A DNA stretch of 64,000 bases from Lachnospira eligens (GCF_009680455.1 NZ_WKRD01000003.1:278492-342491), one strand, 5' to 3'; numbered from the stretch's first letter, positions 51,481 to 60,913 are shown. Numbers and translations are program-made. Notes: a model not told the origin generated them from the letters alone.

Positions 51481-52638
51481 CTAATTTAAATAATCGCTGC
51501 ACAGATAATTAAGAAGCAGAGCTGCACCATTACTATCCATTGCAGTACCATTTAGTCCCATATAGTTAATTGTCCAGTAACTAATGGATTCATCATATGT
51601 GAATTGAATCTTCAATGAAGAATTAGTGTTATTATATACTACTTTACCGTTGAATTCTACAACCTTTTTATTATCAGTAGAACTGAAAATAGTCCATTCG
51701 GGGTCTGTACATTTGTTATCCAGACATTGACCAAAGGTTATAGATTCATCCTGAAATATCTGCTGTTCTTTTACTGTATCGATTCTTGAATCTTGCATTG
51801 CGCTGGCTTTAGTACCAATGCCTGCGCGTGTCACACCAATAAAACATATTATTAATGTGAGTATGACAGCAAGAAGTGTTGAAACTGTTCCTGAAAATGC
51901 ACCATCTAAACTGTCATGGTACAGAATGAACACAAGAATACCACCTGCTATCCCACCACCGAGATGACCGAGAATATCTACATTTGCACCATTAGATATA
52001 AGAGCATATACAACAATTAACGCAATAGATACGATTACAGTTGTCTTATTGGAATCAGTTTTTGAACTGAAATTAGTAAAAAGTGTTGCACACATTACAC
52101 CGAATATTGCACCTGATGCACCTGCAGCAAAGCGGATTACATCGGGATTGATAAGGTGTGATACATATACAGATACAAGGCCTGATGCAAGTCCTGAACC
52201 GAAATATATAATTGCAGTACGAAGAGAACCGACACGGGGTTCAAGTCTTGAACCGAACAGATACAGAGCAACCATATTATTAATAAAATGTGGCAAATTA
52301 GCATGCAGAAACATATAAGTCAGAAGCCTTATATATTCTTTATTATTATGAATATACTGGTAATTAAGTCCACCTGTTTCAAAATGATCACTGCCTGCTA
52401 TTATGCACATAATGCCTGCAAGTAGATTGGCAAGGATTATAATAAGCACAACAGGCATGTTCCTAAGACTGACTTCTGAATATCGTTTCTTTTGACTGTG
52501 TTGATAAAAATCTTCAGGATTAATTCTGTCAGATTTAATCTCGTATACTTCATCATCAAGATGAAGGTCATCAAATCCATTGGGCTTAAACTCGCTTTGA
52601 TAGCTGTTATGATAGTTGTTATTGTAATCTGGTTCCAT
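51481..52638 (-). CDS. Rhomboid-family intramembrane protease with C-terminal extracellular domain
   Basis: A 385-aa protein. It has a long cytoplasmic N-tail (about 60 aa), then the rhomboid core with HFINNM, catalytic GASGAIFG (S175) and GHLGG (H225), so the Ser-His dyad is intact. After the last helix comes an unfamiliar C-terminal domain of about 110 residues (from 275) that appears to lie outside the membrane. It precedes the GH25 gene by a few bases and is probably cotranscribed. Confidence 0.92.
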   Translation of the reverse strand: MEPDYNNNYHNSYQSEFKPNGFDDLHLDDEVYEIKSDRINPEDFYQHSQKKRYSEVSLRNMPVVLIIILANLLAGIMCIIAGSDHFETGGLNYQYIHNNKEYIRLLTYMFLHANLPHFINNMVALYLFGSRLEPRVGSLRTAIIYFGSGLASGLVSVYVSHLINPDVIRFAAGASGAIFGVMCATLFTNFSSKTDSNKTTVIVSIALIVVYALISNGANVDILGHLGGGIAGGILVFILYHDSLDGAFSGTVSTLLAVILTLIICFIGVTRAGIGTKASAMQDSRIDTVKEQQIFQDESITFGQCLDNKCTDPEWTIFSSTDNKKVVEFNGKVVYNNTNSSLKIQFTYDESISYWTINYMGLNGTAMDSNGAALLLNYLCSDYLN

Positions 52639-52675
52639 AGAATATTTCTCCCCTCATGTTAATTTTCCACTCTAC

Positions 52676-52710
52676 AAAAAAAGAATTCAGCATTACACTA
52701 AATTCTTTTT
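52676..52710 (-). terminator. Terminator after the histidine kinase gene (minus strand)
   Basis: Read on the minus strand, AAAAAGAATT (from 52710) pairs with AATTCTTTTT (to 52676) around a 13-base loop. It separates the two-component operon from the rhomboid operon. Confidence 0.7.
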
Positions 52711-52737
52711 CATTATAACATATTGGGTCAATATGTG

Positions 52738-53952
52738 TTATTTAATATGAAGCTGTGCTTTAATAATAATTCTTTGAGAACCATCCATTTTGGCTTTAAT
52801 ACTTCCGTTATGCTCGGAAACAATAGCCTTTGCAATTGAAAGACCAAGACCATATCCGGTTATCTTAGCAGATGTTGAATCAGCCCTGTAGAATCTGTCA
52901 AACATTCTGTCAGTAAGATTCTTATCAATATTATCAACATCATTGCTTACGATTAAAACAATATAGCTTCCTGAAGAATATAATTTAAAGTCTATGTTAC
53001 CTTTACCTGATGAATATTTAAATGCGTTATCAAGAAGAATTGTAAATAGCTGCCGTACTGATGATGCGTCACCGCAGCATGTAAGGTCAGGTGTAATATC
53101 GTAAGTAAAATGTTTACCTGAATCAAGTGCAAGTGCATTATAAGAGTGCACAGCTTCTTCTGCAAGGTCAGAAACAGGAAAAACCACACGTTTTATATGA
53201 CCGTTGCGCTCATCCATTCTTGCAAGTGATACAAGACTGTTAGTCATAGCTGTAAGATTTTCTGCCTGTTTCTTTATATCTTCAATCCATTCATTATCAG
53301 GATTATCCATCTGTAATATATCAGCATCAGCTCTTATTACTGTAATCGGAGTCTTAAGCTCATGACTTGCAGATGTTATGAATTCTTTCTGCTTGCGGTG
53401 TGCTTTTGCAATAGGCATGACGATAAGCTTTGAAGTAAATATAAGAATCAGGAGCATAACCGCAATACCTGCACATGATGATTCTATAAGCGAAACAGCT
53501 GTTTTCTTAACATCATCTATCATATTACTTCGAAGTACGAATACAGCAATTGTACGTTTCTCTTTTTCATATATGCAATATCTGTAACCATTGTAAAATC
53601 CATCAAGTTCGCCTGTCTCATATGCCTCATAATATATTGCCAAAGCCTCATCTTCAGAAATATCAGATATGTTATCGATATTAATGGTTCTGGGGCGGTT
53701 ATCTTTACCAAATGTAATATAGAAATACCTGGCATCTGCTTTAATTGGCTTCTTATCTAAAATATTAATATATATAGACGAAACAAGATGGTCGGATTTA
53801 GCGACCATCTTATTGTATGTGTTTCTGACACTTGTATATACTATAAATCCCTGCATAATTATTACAACTGCCATTGAAAGAACAATAAATTGTATTCTTA
53901 AGCGGGTAAGCATTTTCTCATTATAATTAGATGCTTTATTATTTTTTGACAT
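52738..53952 (-). CDS. Sensor histidine kinase
   Basis: A 404-aa membrane kinase: helices near residues 18-40 and 150-170 flank an extracytoplasmic sensor of about 110 aa. The H-box SASHELKTPI follows (His near residue 197), then the N-box LLDNAFKYSSG, F-box and G2 GYGLGLSIAKAIV. No clear HAMP is seen. It pairs with the OmpR-type regulator encoded 17 bases upstream. Confidence 0.95.
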   Translation of the reverse strand: MSKNNKASNYNEKMLTRLRIQFIVLSMAVVIIMQGFIVYTSVRNTYNKMVAKSDHLVSSIYINILDKKPIKADARYFYITFGKDNRPRTINIDNISDISEDEALAIYYEAYETGELDGFYNGYRYCIYEKEKRTIAVFVLRSNMIDDVKKTAVSLIESSCAGIAVMLLILIFTSKLIVMPIAKAHRKQKEFITSASHELKTPITVIRADADILQMDNPDNEWIEDIKKQAENLTAMTNSLVSLARMDERNGHIKRVVFPVSDLAEEAVHSYNALALDSGKHFTYDITPDLTCCGDASSVRQLFTILLDNAFKYSSGKGNIDFKLYSSGSYIVLIVSNDVDNIDKNLTDRMFDRFYRADSTSAKITGYGLGLSIAKAIVSEHNGSIKAKMDGSQRIIIKAQLHIK

Positions 53953-53969
53953 TATATACCTTCTTTATA

Positions 53970-54641
53970 TTAGTTGTTATTTTTTAAATAATATCCCATA
54001 TTTCTTCTTGTAGCAATAGAATAATCAGACTTTAAAGCTTCAAGTTTTCTCCTGAGATAAGATATATAAGTCCATACGGTGCTGATATCAGAATCAGATT
54101 CACTGTCCCAGATTTTCTCCATAAAATGTTCTGCCGAAATAACCTGAGTTTTATTATTCATGAACATTAGCATCATCTGATATTCCTTATTAGTAAGAAG
54201 AAATGAACCTGAAGGAGAAGATAATTCACATGTAGTTGTGTTGAGCGAAATATTTCCAAGTGTAATAACATTATCTTGTTGTTTTTCAGAGCGTGTAAGT
54301 ACACGGATTCTTGCAAGCAGTTCCCTTGTGTCAAATGGTTTGGTAAGATAATCGTTAGCACCATTATCAAGCCCTTCTACTTTATCATCTATTTCAGTCT
54401 TTGCAGTAAGCATAAGAACCGGAATGTTGCTGCCGCGTTTTCTTAAATTCTTTAAAGCTGTAATTCCATCCATTACCGGCATCATAATATCCATAATTAC
54501 AGCATCATATATATCTTTTTCTAGATAATCAAGGGCCATCTGACCATTTTCAACGCAGTCAACAGAATAATTATTCTTCTGTAATATAGTTGAAACTGCC
54601 CTTGATAATGAGCGGTCATCTTCAACTAATAATATTCTCAT
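53970..54641 (-). CDS. OmpR-family response regulator
   Basis: A 223-aa protein: receiver domain with acidic pocket E7/D8/D9, phospho-acceptor D51 (AVIMDIMMP) and KPF switch Lys, then a winged-helix DNA-binding domain (about residues 125-222: LTNKEYQMMLMFMNN; VWTYISYLRRKL). Cotranscribed with its kinase and with the SGNH lipoprotein gene 24 bases upstream. Confidence 0.96.
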   Translation of the reverse strand: MRILLVEDDRSLSRAVSTILQKNNYSVDCVENGQMALDYLEKDIYDAVIMDIMMPVMDGITALKNLRKRGSNIPVLMLTAKTEIDDKVEGLDNGANDYLTKPFDTRELLARIRVLTRSEKQQDNVITLGNISLNTTTCELSSPSGSFLLTNKEYQMMLMFMNNKTQVISAEHFMEKIWDSESDSDISTVWTYISYLRRKLEALKSDYSIATRRNMGYYLKNNN

Positions 54642-54665
54642 ATATAATCCTCCAGTCGAATAATA

Positions 54666-55796
54666 TTAATTCCAGTAGCCAAGTTCTATACCCTTTAAGT
54701 ATATAGCTTTGGCTTTGGAATAATATCCATAAGAGTTAAAATGTGTGAAATCAGCACGAATCTGTTCAGGAAGATTGCCTGTCTGTATATCAATTATATC
54801 ATTTTCGGTTGGAGTAAGTCCACAGTCAGATAGTGCATTTTCCATAAGATAAAGTCTTGTGTTAAGGAAATGTTCTCCAAATGCATCATACAGAGCTTGT
54901 TCCCATAATGTTGCATGAAGTCCTGCATAATTACCATTATTATCGTATACATCCTGATATATGTCAGCTGATTCTCCCGGATTATCAGTATCACCAACAA
55001 TTATATAATCAGCATAATAGCTGTTATCAATTATATTCTGATATTGTTTTATAAGTTCATCATAATCATTCTCCCAGCCACCATTACTTCCCATCTCAAG
55101 AATAAGAATATCATTGCGATGGTCATAAGCTGCTTTAGGAATAACCCTTGTCCATGCGTTAATATACATTTCAGTTACAGAATCAAAGTCTGCATCAGAA
55201 CATATAGAAATATATAAGCCTTCATCAGCTCTTTCGACACAACATAAAACATCATTAATATATACTGTGTCTGGATATGTGTTATCTTCATATCCATATC
55301 CGCTGTAGTCATCCATAGTGATTGTTTCTTCATTTTCATCAACAAATTTTACATAAGCTAATGAGTGGTCGGTTATATAGATATCACGGTCAGTGTATAT
55401 TGGAATTCCGCCCGCACGTAAAGAAATCTGATATGAATTCTCACCACCTACACCAAAGTTGTAGGTATTGATTGATGTAAAATATTGCAGAGCAGATGGA
55501 GTTGTAAAGTAAGATATGTCTTCAATACCATTATCAGAGTATATATATGCTTCGTTACATCCAGCTCCCTGCATCATACTATCACCCCAGCATGTTATGC
55601 TGCGTTCAGGGATTTCATCATCTAATACTGATTCATTAGTGTAAGACTCAAGAACAATATTATTGTTATTAGATAAAATGCATTCGGGCTGAGAGCTGTT
55701 TAATGTTATCTTAGATTCTTTTCCAGAACATCCTGTTAAGAACAGGCTTAATAATATAGTACATATATTTAATAAAGCAAAAAGGTTCTTTTTCAT
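54666..55796 (-). CDS. SGNH/GDSL hydrolase lipoprotein
   Basis: A 376-aa lipoprotein with lipobox LTGC (C23). SGNH blocks: block I CWGDSMMQGAGC (nucleophile Ser), block II Gly in GVGGEN, block III Asn in EMGSNGG, block V FTHFNSYGY (Asp just before, catalytic His). Such enzymes deacetylate or de-esterify cell-wall or capsule polymers; the substrate is unknown. It lies first in an operon with the two-component system, so it may feed into or be controlled by that system. Confidence 0.88.
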   Translation of the reverse strand: MKKNLFALLNICTILLSLFLTGCSGKESKITLNSSQPECILSNNNNIVLESYTNESVLDDEIPERSITCWGDSMMQGAGCNEAYIYSDNGIEDISYFTTPSALQYFTSINTYNFGVGGENSYQISLRAGGIPIYTDRDIYITDHSLAYVKFVDENEETITMDDYSGYGYEDNTYPDTVYINDVLCCVERADEGLYISICSDADFDSVTEMYINAWTRVIPKAAYDHRNDILILEMGSNGGWENDYDELIKQYQNIIDNSYYADYIIVGDTDNPGESADIYQDVYDNNGNYAGLHATLWEQALYDAFGEHFLNTRLYLMENALSDCGLTPTENDIIDIQTGNLPEQIRADFTHFNSYGYYSKAKAIYLKGIELGYWN

Positions 55797-55941
55797 ATGA
55801 ATTTCTCCAATCTGATATCTTTTATCTTTGTTCTGACATTAATATAAAATATCAACCTAAAATTAATTTAAAAAATATTCACTAATCATCAATAAAATGG
55901 TAAAATATTAAAATATGTTTAGATAATGGAGGCAGATTATT

Positions 55942-57111
55942 ATGGATTCAACATTAAGAAGAACATGGGCTGAAATAGATATGGATGCACTTGCACATAA
56001 TTATGAAACATTACGGAAAAGAATTGGAGAAAATGTTAAGTTTTTAGGCGTTGTAAAAGCGGATGCTTACGGACATGGTTCTGTACAGGTAAGCAGACTT
56101 TTACAGGAGTCCGGAGCAGATTATCTTGCAGTAAGCAGTATAGATGAAGCTGTAGAATTAAGACACAATGGTATTACAATGCCGGTTCTTATACTTGGAC
56201 ATACACCTAAGGAAGAAGTATCTGAGCTTATTAAGAATAATATAACACAGGCTGTAACATGCAGGGCTAAGGCACTTGAATACAGTGAGGAAGCTGTTAA
56301 ATGTGGTGGTACATTAAAGATTCATATTAAAGTTGATACAGGAATGTCAAGACTTGGATATCTGTGTGACGGAGATTATTTTGAAAGTGGTGTTGAAGGA
56401 ATATGTGAAGGCTGTACTCTTCCAGGTCTTGATGCTGAGGGAATATTCACACATTTTGCAGTATCTGATGAATTTGGAGAAGAATATGAAAGCTATACTA
56501 AGCATCAGTTTGAATTGTTTACCAGTGTGATTGATGAAGTTGAGAAAAAACTTGGAAAGAAATTCAAGATAAGACACTGTGCCAATACAGGTGCTGTTGC
56601 AAGATATCCTGAAACATGGCTTGACATGGTAAGACCAGGACTTCTGCTCTATGGATATGGAGATTTTGCACAGGAACTTGGACTTAAGCCTGTTATGTCA
56701 CTTAAGACAACAGTAAGCACAATCAAGACTTACCCTGCCGGAACAGCAATAAGCTATGGAGGAATATACAAGACTGACAGAAAGACAAGAATGGGAGTTG
56801 TTCCTTATGGATATGCTGATGGATATTTCAGATGTCTTTCTAACAGATATGAGCTTATGACAGAAGAAGGTCCTGCTCCACAGAGAGGCAAGATATGTAT
56901 GGATATGTGCATGATTGATCTTACAGATAAAATGAATGTTGACGTTGGTAGTGAAGTAGAGATATTTGGTAAGGCTAATCCTATTGAGCATATGGCACAG
57001 CTTGCAGGAACAATTCCTTATGAGCTTACATGTGCAGTAAGTAAGCGTGTCCCTAGAATGTACATAAAGGATGGCAAAGTTTATGAAAAAGAATTATTGT
57101 TAAGAGGATAA
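55942..57111 (+). CDS. alr: Alanine racemase
   Basis: A 389-aa PLP enzyme converting L- and D-alanine for peptidoglycan. The Schiff-base Lys is K39 in VVKADAYGHG; the second catalytic Tyr lies in AISYGGIYKT near residue 270; the C-terminal beta domain contains GKICMDMCMIDLT. GGAGGCAG precedes the ATG. It is the first gene of an operon: the TAXI lipoprotein starts 4 bases after its stop. Confidence 0.96.
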   Translation: MDSTLRRTWAEIDMDALAHNYETLRKRIGENVKFLGVVKADAYGHGSVQVSRLLQESGADYLAVSSIDEAVELRHNGITMPVLILGHTPKEEVSELIKNNITQAVTCRAKALEYSEEAVKCGGTLKIHIKVDTGMSRLGYLCDGDYFESGVEGICEGCTLPGLDAEGIFTHFAVSDEFGEEYESYTKHQFELFTSVIDEVEKKLGKKFKIRHCANTGAVARYPETWLDMVRPGLLLYGYGDFAQELGLKPVMSLKTTVSTIKTYPAGTAISYGGIYKTDRKTRMGVVPYGYADGYFRCLSNRYELMTEEGPAPQRGKICMDMCMIDLTDKMNVDVGSEVEIFGKANPIEHMAQLAGTIPYELTCAVSKRVPRMYIKDGKVYEKELLLRG

Positions 57112-57115
57112 ATGA

Positions 57116-58075
57116 ATGAAGAAAATATTATGTGTATTAATGTCCTGTTTATTGTTTGTGATGGCAGGATGTAGCGGGCATAGTAAGAATTTGAAATTTG
57201 GTGCAGCAGATATAGGCGGAGTGTATTATTCATTTGCAAGCACGTTTACACAGCTGGCAGATAAAGAGATTGATGGATATACATTTGAAACAAAGACTAC
57301 TGCTGGTTCGGTTGCTAATTTAAGGCTTATATCTGATGGGTATATAGACCTTGCTATTGTCCAGGCAGATCTGTTAAGTGATGCATATAATGCAACTGGT
57401 ACATTTGCTGATAAAAAATACCAGAAGGGTTACAAAGCGGTTGCTTCCCTTTATACAGAATGCTGCCAGATTGTTGTAAGGAAAGATTCTGGAATCACAG
57501 GTATTGATGACCTGATTAATAAAACTGTAAGTGTCGGTGCATCAGAGTCAGGAACCGAAAAGAATGCAGAACAGATATTAAAAATGAGTGGAATTACTGA
57601 TGAGCTTATTAATAAGGTCAATATGGATTATACAGAAGCGGCAGAAAAACTTAAAGCTGGAGAAATTGATGCATTTTTCTGTACAGCAGGAACAAGAACA
57701 GAAGTTATAGGACAGTTGTCTAAAGAATGTGACATACGTCTTATAAGTCTTGATGACAAATGCATAGACAAGATGTTATCAGCGTATTCACTCTGTGAAA
57801 AACATACTATTCCGGCAGGAACTTATAATGGTCAGGATTCTGATGTGACAACTATTGGTGTTAAGGCAGTTCTGATTGCAAAGCAGTCACTCTCAGACGA
57901 TGTTATTAAGAATGTGACTAAGACAATATATGAGCATGCTGATGATTTTAAGTATGCTACATCTCTTGATATTTCATTTGATATAAATACGGCGGCTGAT
58001 GGAGTAGATATTCCGTTCCATTCAGGTGCAGCAGCTTATTATACAGAGCGTGGCATCAATGTTTTGACAGAATAA
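57116..58075 (+). CDS. TAXI-family solute-binding lipoprotein
   Basis: A 319-aa TRAP-associated extracytoplasmic immunogenic (TAXI) family protein with lipobox MAGC (C19). Family features: FGAADIGGVYYSFASTF, TTAGSVANLRLISDGYIDLAIVQADLL, VSVGASESGTEKNAEQIL, AGEIDAFFCTAGTRT. TAXI proteins normally feed a fused TRAP permease; known members bind glutamate-like acids. No TRAP permease lies here. Instead the next gene is a GltS-type glutamate symporter. AGAGGA precedes ATG 57116. Confidence 0.9.
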   Translation: MKKILCVLMSCLLFVMAGCSGHSKNLKFGAADIGGVYYSFASTFTQLADKEIDGYTFETKTTAGSVANLRLISDGYIDLAIVQADLLSDAYNATGTFADKKYQKGYKAVASLYTECCQIVVRKDSGITGIDDLINKTVSVGASESGTEKNAEQILKMSGITDELINKVNMDYTEAAEKLKAGEIDAFFCTAGTRTEVIGQLSKECDIRLISLDDKCIDKMLSAYSLCEKHTIPAGTYNGQDSDVTTIGVKAVLIAKQSLSDDVIKNVTKTIYEHADDFKYATSLDISFDINTAADGVDIPFHSGAAAYYTERGINVLTE

Positions 58076-58117
58076 TTCTGTATATCAGGTTAATGCTATA
58101 AAGAATGGAGAAATTTA

Positions 58118-59311
58118 ATGAAGGTTCAGTTAGATATGTATCAGACGCTGTCTATTGCGGTACTTGTACTGCTTCTAGGCAGCTATTTACGAAAGAAAAT
58201 TAAATTCCTTGAAAGGTTCTGTATACCGGCACCTGTTGTAGGAGGACTGTTGTTTGCTATATTTACATGTATATGTTATGTTACTCATATACTAGAGTTT
58301 TCATTTGATGACACACTTAAAGAAGTATGCATGGTATTCTTTTTTACATCCGTAGGATTTCAGGCTAATCTTAAAGTACTTAAAAAGGGCGGAAAGTCTA
58401 TGGTGATATTTTTAGGATTAGTTATAGTACTTATATTTATACAGAATGGTGTTGCAGTAGGTTTATCTAAGATTATTGGGCTTGATTCACTTATAGGAAT
58501 GTGTACAGGCTCAATACCTATGGTTGGCGGACATGGTACTGCGGGTGCATTTGGACCGGTACTTGAAGATTTTAATGTTAAGGGTGCAACGACAATATGT
58601 ACTGCTGCAGCTACATTTGGTCTTATATTTGGAAGTCTTGTAGGAGGACCATTAGGCAAGAGACTTATTGAGAAGAAAAAACTTTTAGATACAGCAATTC
58701 CAGAGGATGACAGTCTTCTTATTGAAGACGAAAAGAAGCATGAAAGACATTCCAGAATGTATGCATCAGCCGTATTCCAGCTTATTATTGCTATTGGTAT
58801 AGGAACTATTTTTTCATGGGCTCTTACGAAGACAGGACTCACTTTTCCTATATACATCGGGGCCATGATTGCAGCTGCGCTTATGCGTAATATTGCAGAA
58901 TATGCAGGAAATGGAAAGCTTGTTATTCATATGGGAGAAATTAACGACCTTGGAGGTATAAGTTTATCATTATTTCTTGGAATGGCTATGATTACACTTA
59001 AGTTATGGCAGCTTGCATCACTAGCTCTTCCGCTTGTTATACTTCTTGGTGCACAGATAATTGTTATTGTTTTATTTACATATTTTATTGTATTCAATAT
59101 TATGGGAAAAGATTACGATGCAGCAGTTCTTGTTGCAGGTACATGTGGATTTGGAATGGGAGCAACGCCTAATGCCATGGCAAATATGCAGGCAGTATGT
59201 GACAAATATGTTCCATCAGTTAAGGCTTATCTGTTAATACCACTTATAGGAAGTCTTTTTGCAGATTTCCTGAATAGTCTGGTTATAACTTTTTTTATCA
59301 ATATATTATAA
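58118..59311 (+). CDS. gltS: Sodium/glutamate symporter (GltS, ESS family)
   Basis: A 397-aa membrane transporter with about 10-12 helices. The family motifs FCIPAPVVGGLLFA near residue 37 and SIPMVGGHGTAGAFGPVLED near residue 130 are intact, as is the second-half GFGMGATPNAMANMQAV. It imports L-glutamate with Na+. It lies 42 bases after a TAXI binding protein, an unusual partner for GltS. Confidence 0.94.
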   Translation: MKVQLDMYQTLSIAVLVLLLGSYLRKKIKFLERFCIPAPVVGGLLFAIFTCICYVTHILEFSFDDTLKEVCMVFFFTSVGFQANLKVLKKGGKSMVIFLGLVIVLIFIQNGVAVGLSKIIGLDSLIGMCTGSIPMVGGHGTAGAFGPVLEDFNVKGATTICTAAATFGLIFGSLVGGPLGKRLIEKKKLLDTAIPEDDSLLIEDEKKHERHSRMYASAVFQLIIAIGIGTIFSWALTKTGLTFPIYIGAMIAAALMRNIAEYAGNGKLVIHMGEINDLGGISLSLFLGMAMITLKLWQLASLALPLVILLGAQIIVIVLFTYFIVFNIMGKDYDAAVLVAGTCGFGMGATPNAMANMQAVCDKYVPSVKAYLLIPLIGSLFADFLNSLVITFFINIL

Positions 59312-59328
59312 TTATAGAGGAGTTAAAT

Positions 59329-59559
59329 ATGTTTAATATATTCAAAAAGGTAAAAAATAAAGTGAATACATCTGAAAAGGATTATAGTCTGTCGTATGAT
59401 AATCTTGCTATTCCTGAGATACACAAGAAAGATTCAGGAAGTGAAGAAGATGATGCGGATATATCATCAGATATTGTTCCGGATGATAATAGAGATAAGC
59501 CACATGTCACATATGACAGTCTGGCAGTTCCAGAAGTGCATTTTAGAAAGAATAAATAA
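59329..59559 (+). CDS. Small acidic protein with duplicated YDxLAxPExH motif
   Basis: A 76-aa protein with a basic start (MFNIFKKVKNKV), then LSYDNLAIPEIHKK (about residues 22-35), an Asp/Ser-rich spacer, and VTYDSLAVPEVHFRK (about 60-74). The two copies of Y-D-(N/S)-L-A-(I/V)-P-E-(I/V)-H are the only recognisable feature. A GAGGAG site lies 8 bases before the ATG. It is the last gene of the alr-TAXI-gltS operon, so it may bind GltS from the cytoplasmic side. No family recognised. Confidence 0.75.
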   Translation: MFNIFKKVKNKVNTSEKDYSLSYDNLAIPEIHKKDSGSEEDDADISSDIVPDDNRDKPHVTYDSLAVPEVHFRKNK

Positions 59560-59560
59560 A

Positions 59561-59605
59561 AATAATGGGATGATATCACTAAAGGTATCATCCCATTATT
59601 TTTTA
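59561..59605 (+). terminator. Bidirectional terminator
   Basis: A perfect 15-bp stem, AATAATGGGATGATA (59561-59575) / TATCATCCCATTATT (59586-59600), flanked by A- and T-runs. It sits between the convergent gltS operon and the MshEN-CheX-REC gene. Confidence 0.92.
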
Positions 59606-60913
59606 TTAACCCTCAAGAACTTCTTCAATATTCTTAAGAATCTCTTCTTTATCAAATGGCTTGGTAATAAAACGTTTGGCACCAAGCTTAAGAGCTTCAA
59701 TTACTTTATGCTGCTGTCCGGCAGCAGTTATCATAATTACTTTGGCATTAGAGTCATAAGCCTTAATTTCTTTAAGAGCTTCTGTTCCATCCATGTTAGG
59801 CATTGTAATATCAAGTGTAATTATATCAGGGTAATATGTCTTATAAGCAAGTACGCCCTCTAATCCGTCAGTTGCTTCAGCTAATACAGCGTAACCGGCT
59901 TCTTCAAGAATATCACGCAGAATCTTTCTTGACATTCCAGAATCATCAACGATAACTACTGTTCCTTTGCTGTCTAATGTCACTTCTCCACCTGCTTTTG
60001 CCATAATCTTTCTTACAACAGGCATATCTCCAGCTTTGGTTTCATCAGAGGCAGATATGAAAAGCAGAACTTCACTGTCATGGATATGAATAGGGAGTAC
60101 ATAAGCATCTCCTTTGGCAAACTGGTTTTCATAAGCAAACTGTGGAGTAATCTCCAACATGCTGCCCTTCTTAGAAAGTGCTGTTGCAAATAATCCGCTT
60201 ATACAGTTAGTAAATTCACCTATAGCATCGTACACTTCTATTCCAAGATTAGCTATATTACTATGAGAGAATCCATTAGCTATATCAACTATAGCTGTCT
60301 GTTCACCAACACTTGCAAAACCAACAATAATATCAAGGTCACCTTCTAATTTCTGACCAGCAAGACATCTGTATTCAAGTTGTGAAATATGCTTAATTCT
60401 GTCTATATAGAAATCAGAGGTTACAAATCTTTCTATATTAGAAAGTGCAAGCCTGCATATATCAGTTACATATGACTTTGATGAAAAGGCAAATATCGGA
60501 ACAATCTGTTCTAAATCATCATTCTTAAGACCATCCATATCCTCATCAGTAAAACCATGCTCCTTCTGGAATTCCTTAAGAAGCTCATCAACCTTCGATA
60601 CCGATATATCTGCTGCTTCTGAAAGAACAGAAAGGAATATTGCATAGGCGCTTCCCTGCTTTTTAAGAAGAACATCTAACTGCTCTTCAGTAATATAACC
60701 CTCTCCAACAGCAATTTCACCAAATCTTGCATCCTTAGTTGTCTGTAAATGATTAATTTCATTCGCCTGTTTCTCAGTAATAATGCCATCAGCTACAGCA
60801 ATTACACCAAGCTTTGCTCTTGATTCTGCAAGCCTTTCCATTATAGAATTGTACTTATTCTTATCTATAACCTCTTTTTCGATAAGAAATTTACCAAATA
60901 ATTGACAAAACAT
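59606..60913 (-). CDS. MshEN - CheX - receiver domain fusion protein
   Basis: A 435-aa cytoplasmic protein. The N-terminus has tandem 24-residue motifs with 5-residue spacers at 34-57 (KLGVIAVADGIITE...Q) and 63-86 (RFGEIAVGEGYITEEQL...Q). These fit the c-di-GMP-binding MshEN consensus (RLGxx..xxG..xxxxLxxxLxxQ); a weaker third copy is at 5-28. The middle (about 150-300) resembles CheX/CheC phosphatases (EFTNCISGLFATALSKKG). A CheY-like receiver ends the protein (VVIVDDSGMSRKI; phospho-Asp in TLDITMPNMDG; ITKPF). No effector domain is present. It is probably a c-di-GMP input to chemotaxis-type phosphorelay; no motility genes lie in the window. Confidence 0.82.
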   Translation of the reverse strand: MFCQLFGKFLIEKEVIDKNKYNSIMERLAESRAKLGVIAVADGIITEKQANEINHLQTTKDARFGEIAVGEGYITEEQLDVLLKKQGSAYAIFLSVLSEAADISVSKVDELLKEFQKEHGFTDEDMDGLKNDDLEQIVPIFAFSSKSYVTDICRLALSNIERFVTSDFYIDRIKHISQLEYRCLAGQKLEGDLDIIVGFASVGEQTAIVDIANGFSHSNIANLGIEVYDAIGEFTNCISGLFATALSKKGSMLEITPQFAYENQFAKGDAYVLPIHIHDSEVLLFISASDETKAGDMPVVRKIMAKAGGEVTLDSKGTVVIVDDSGMSRKILRDILEEAGYAVLAEATDGLEGVLAYKTYYPDIITLDITMPNMDGTEALKEIKAYDSNAKVIMITAAGQQHKVIEALKLGAKRFITKPFDKEEILKNIEEVLEG

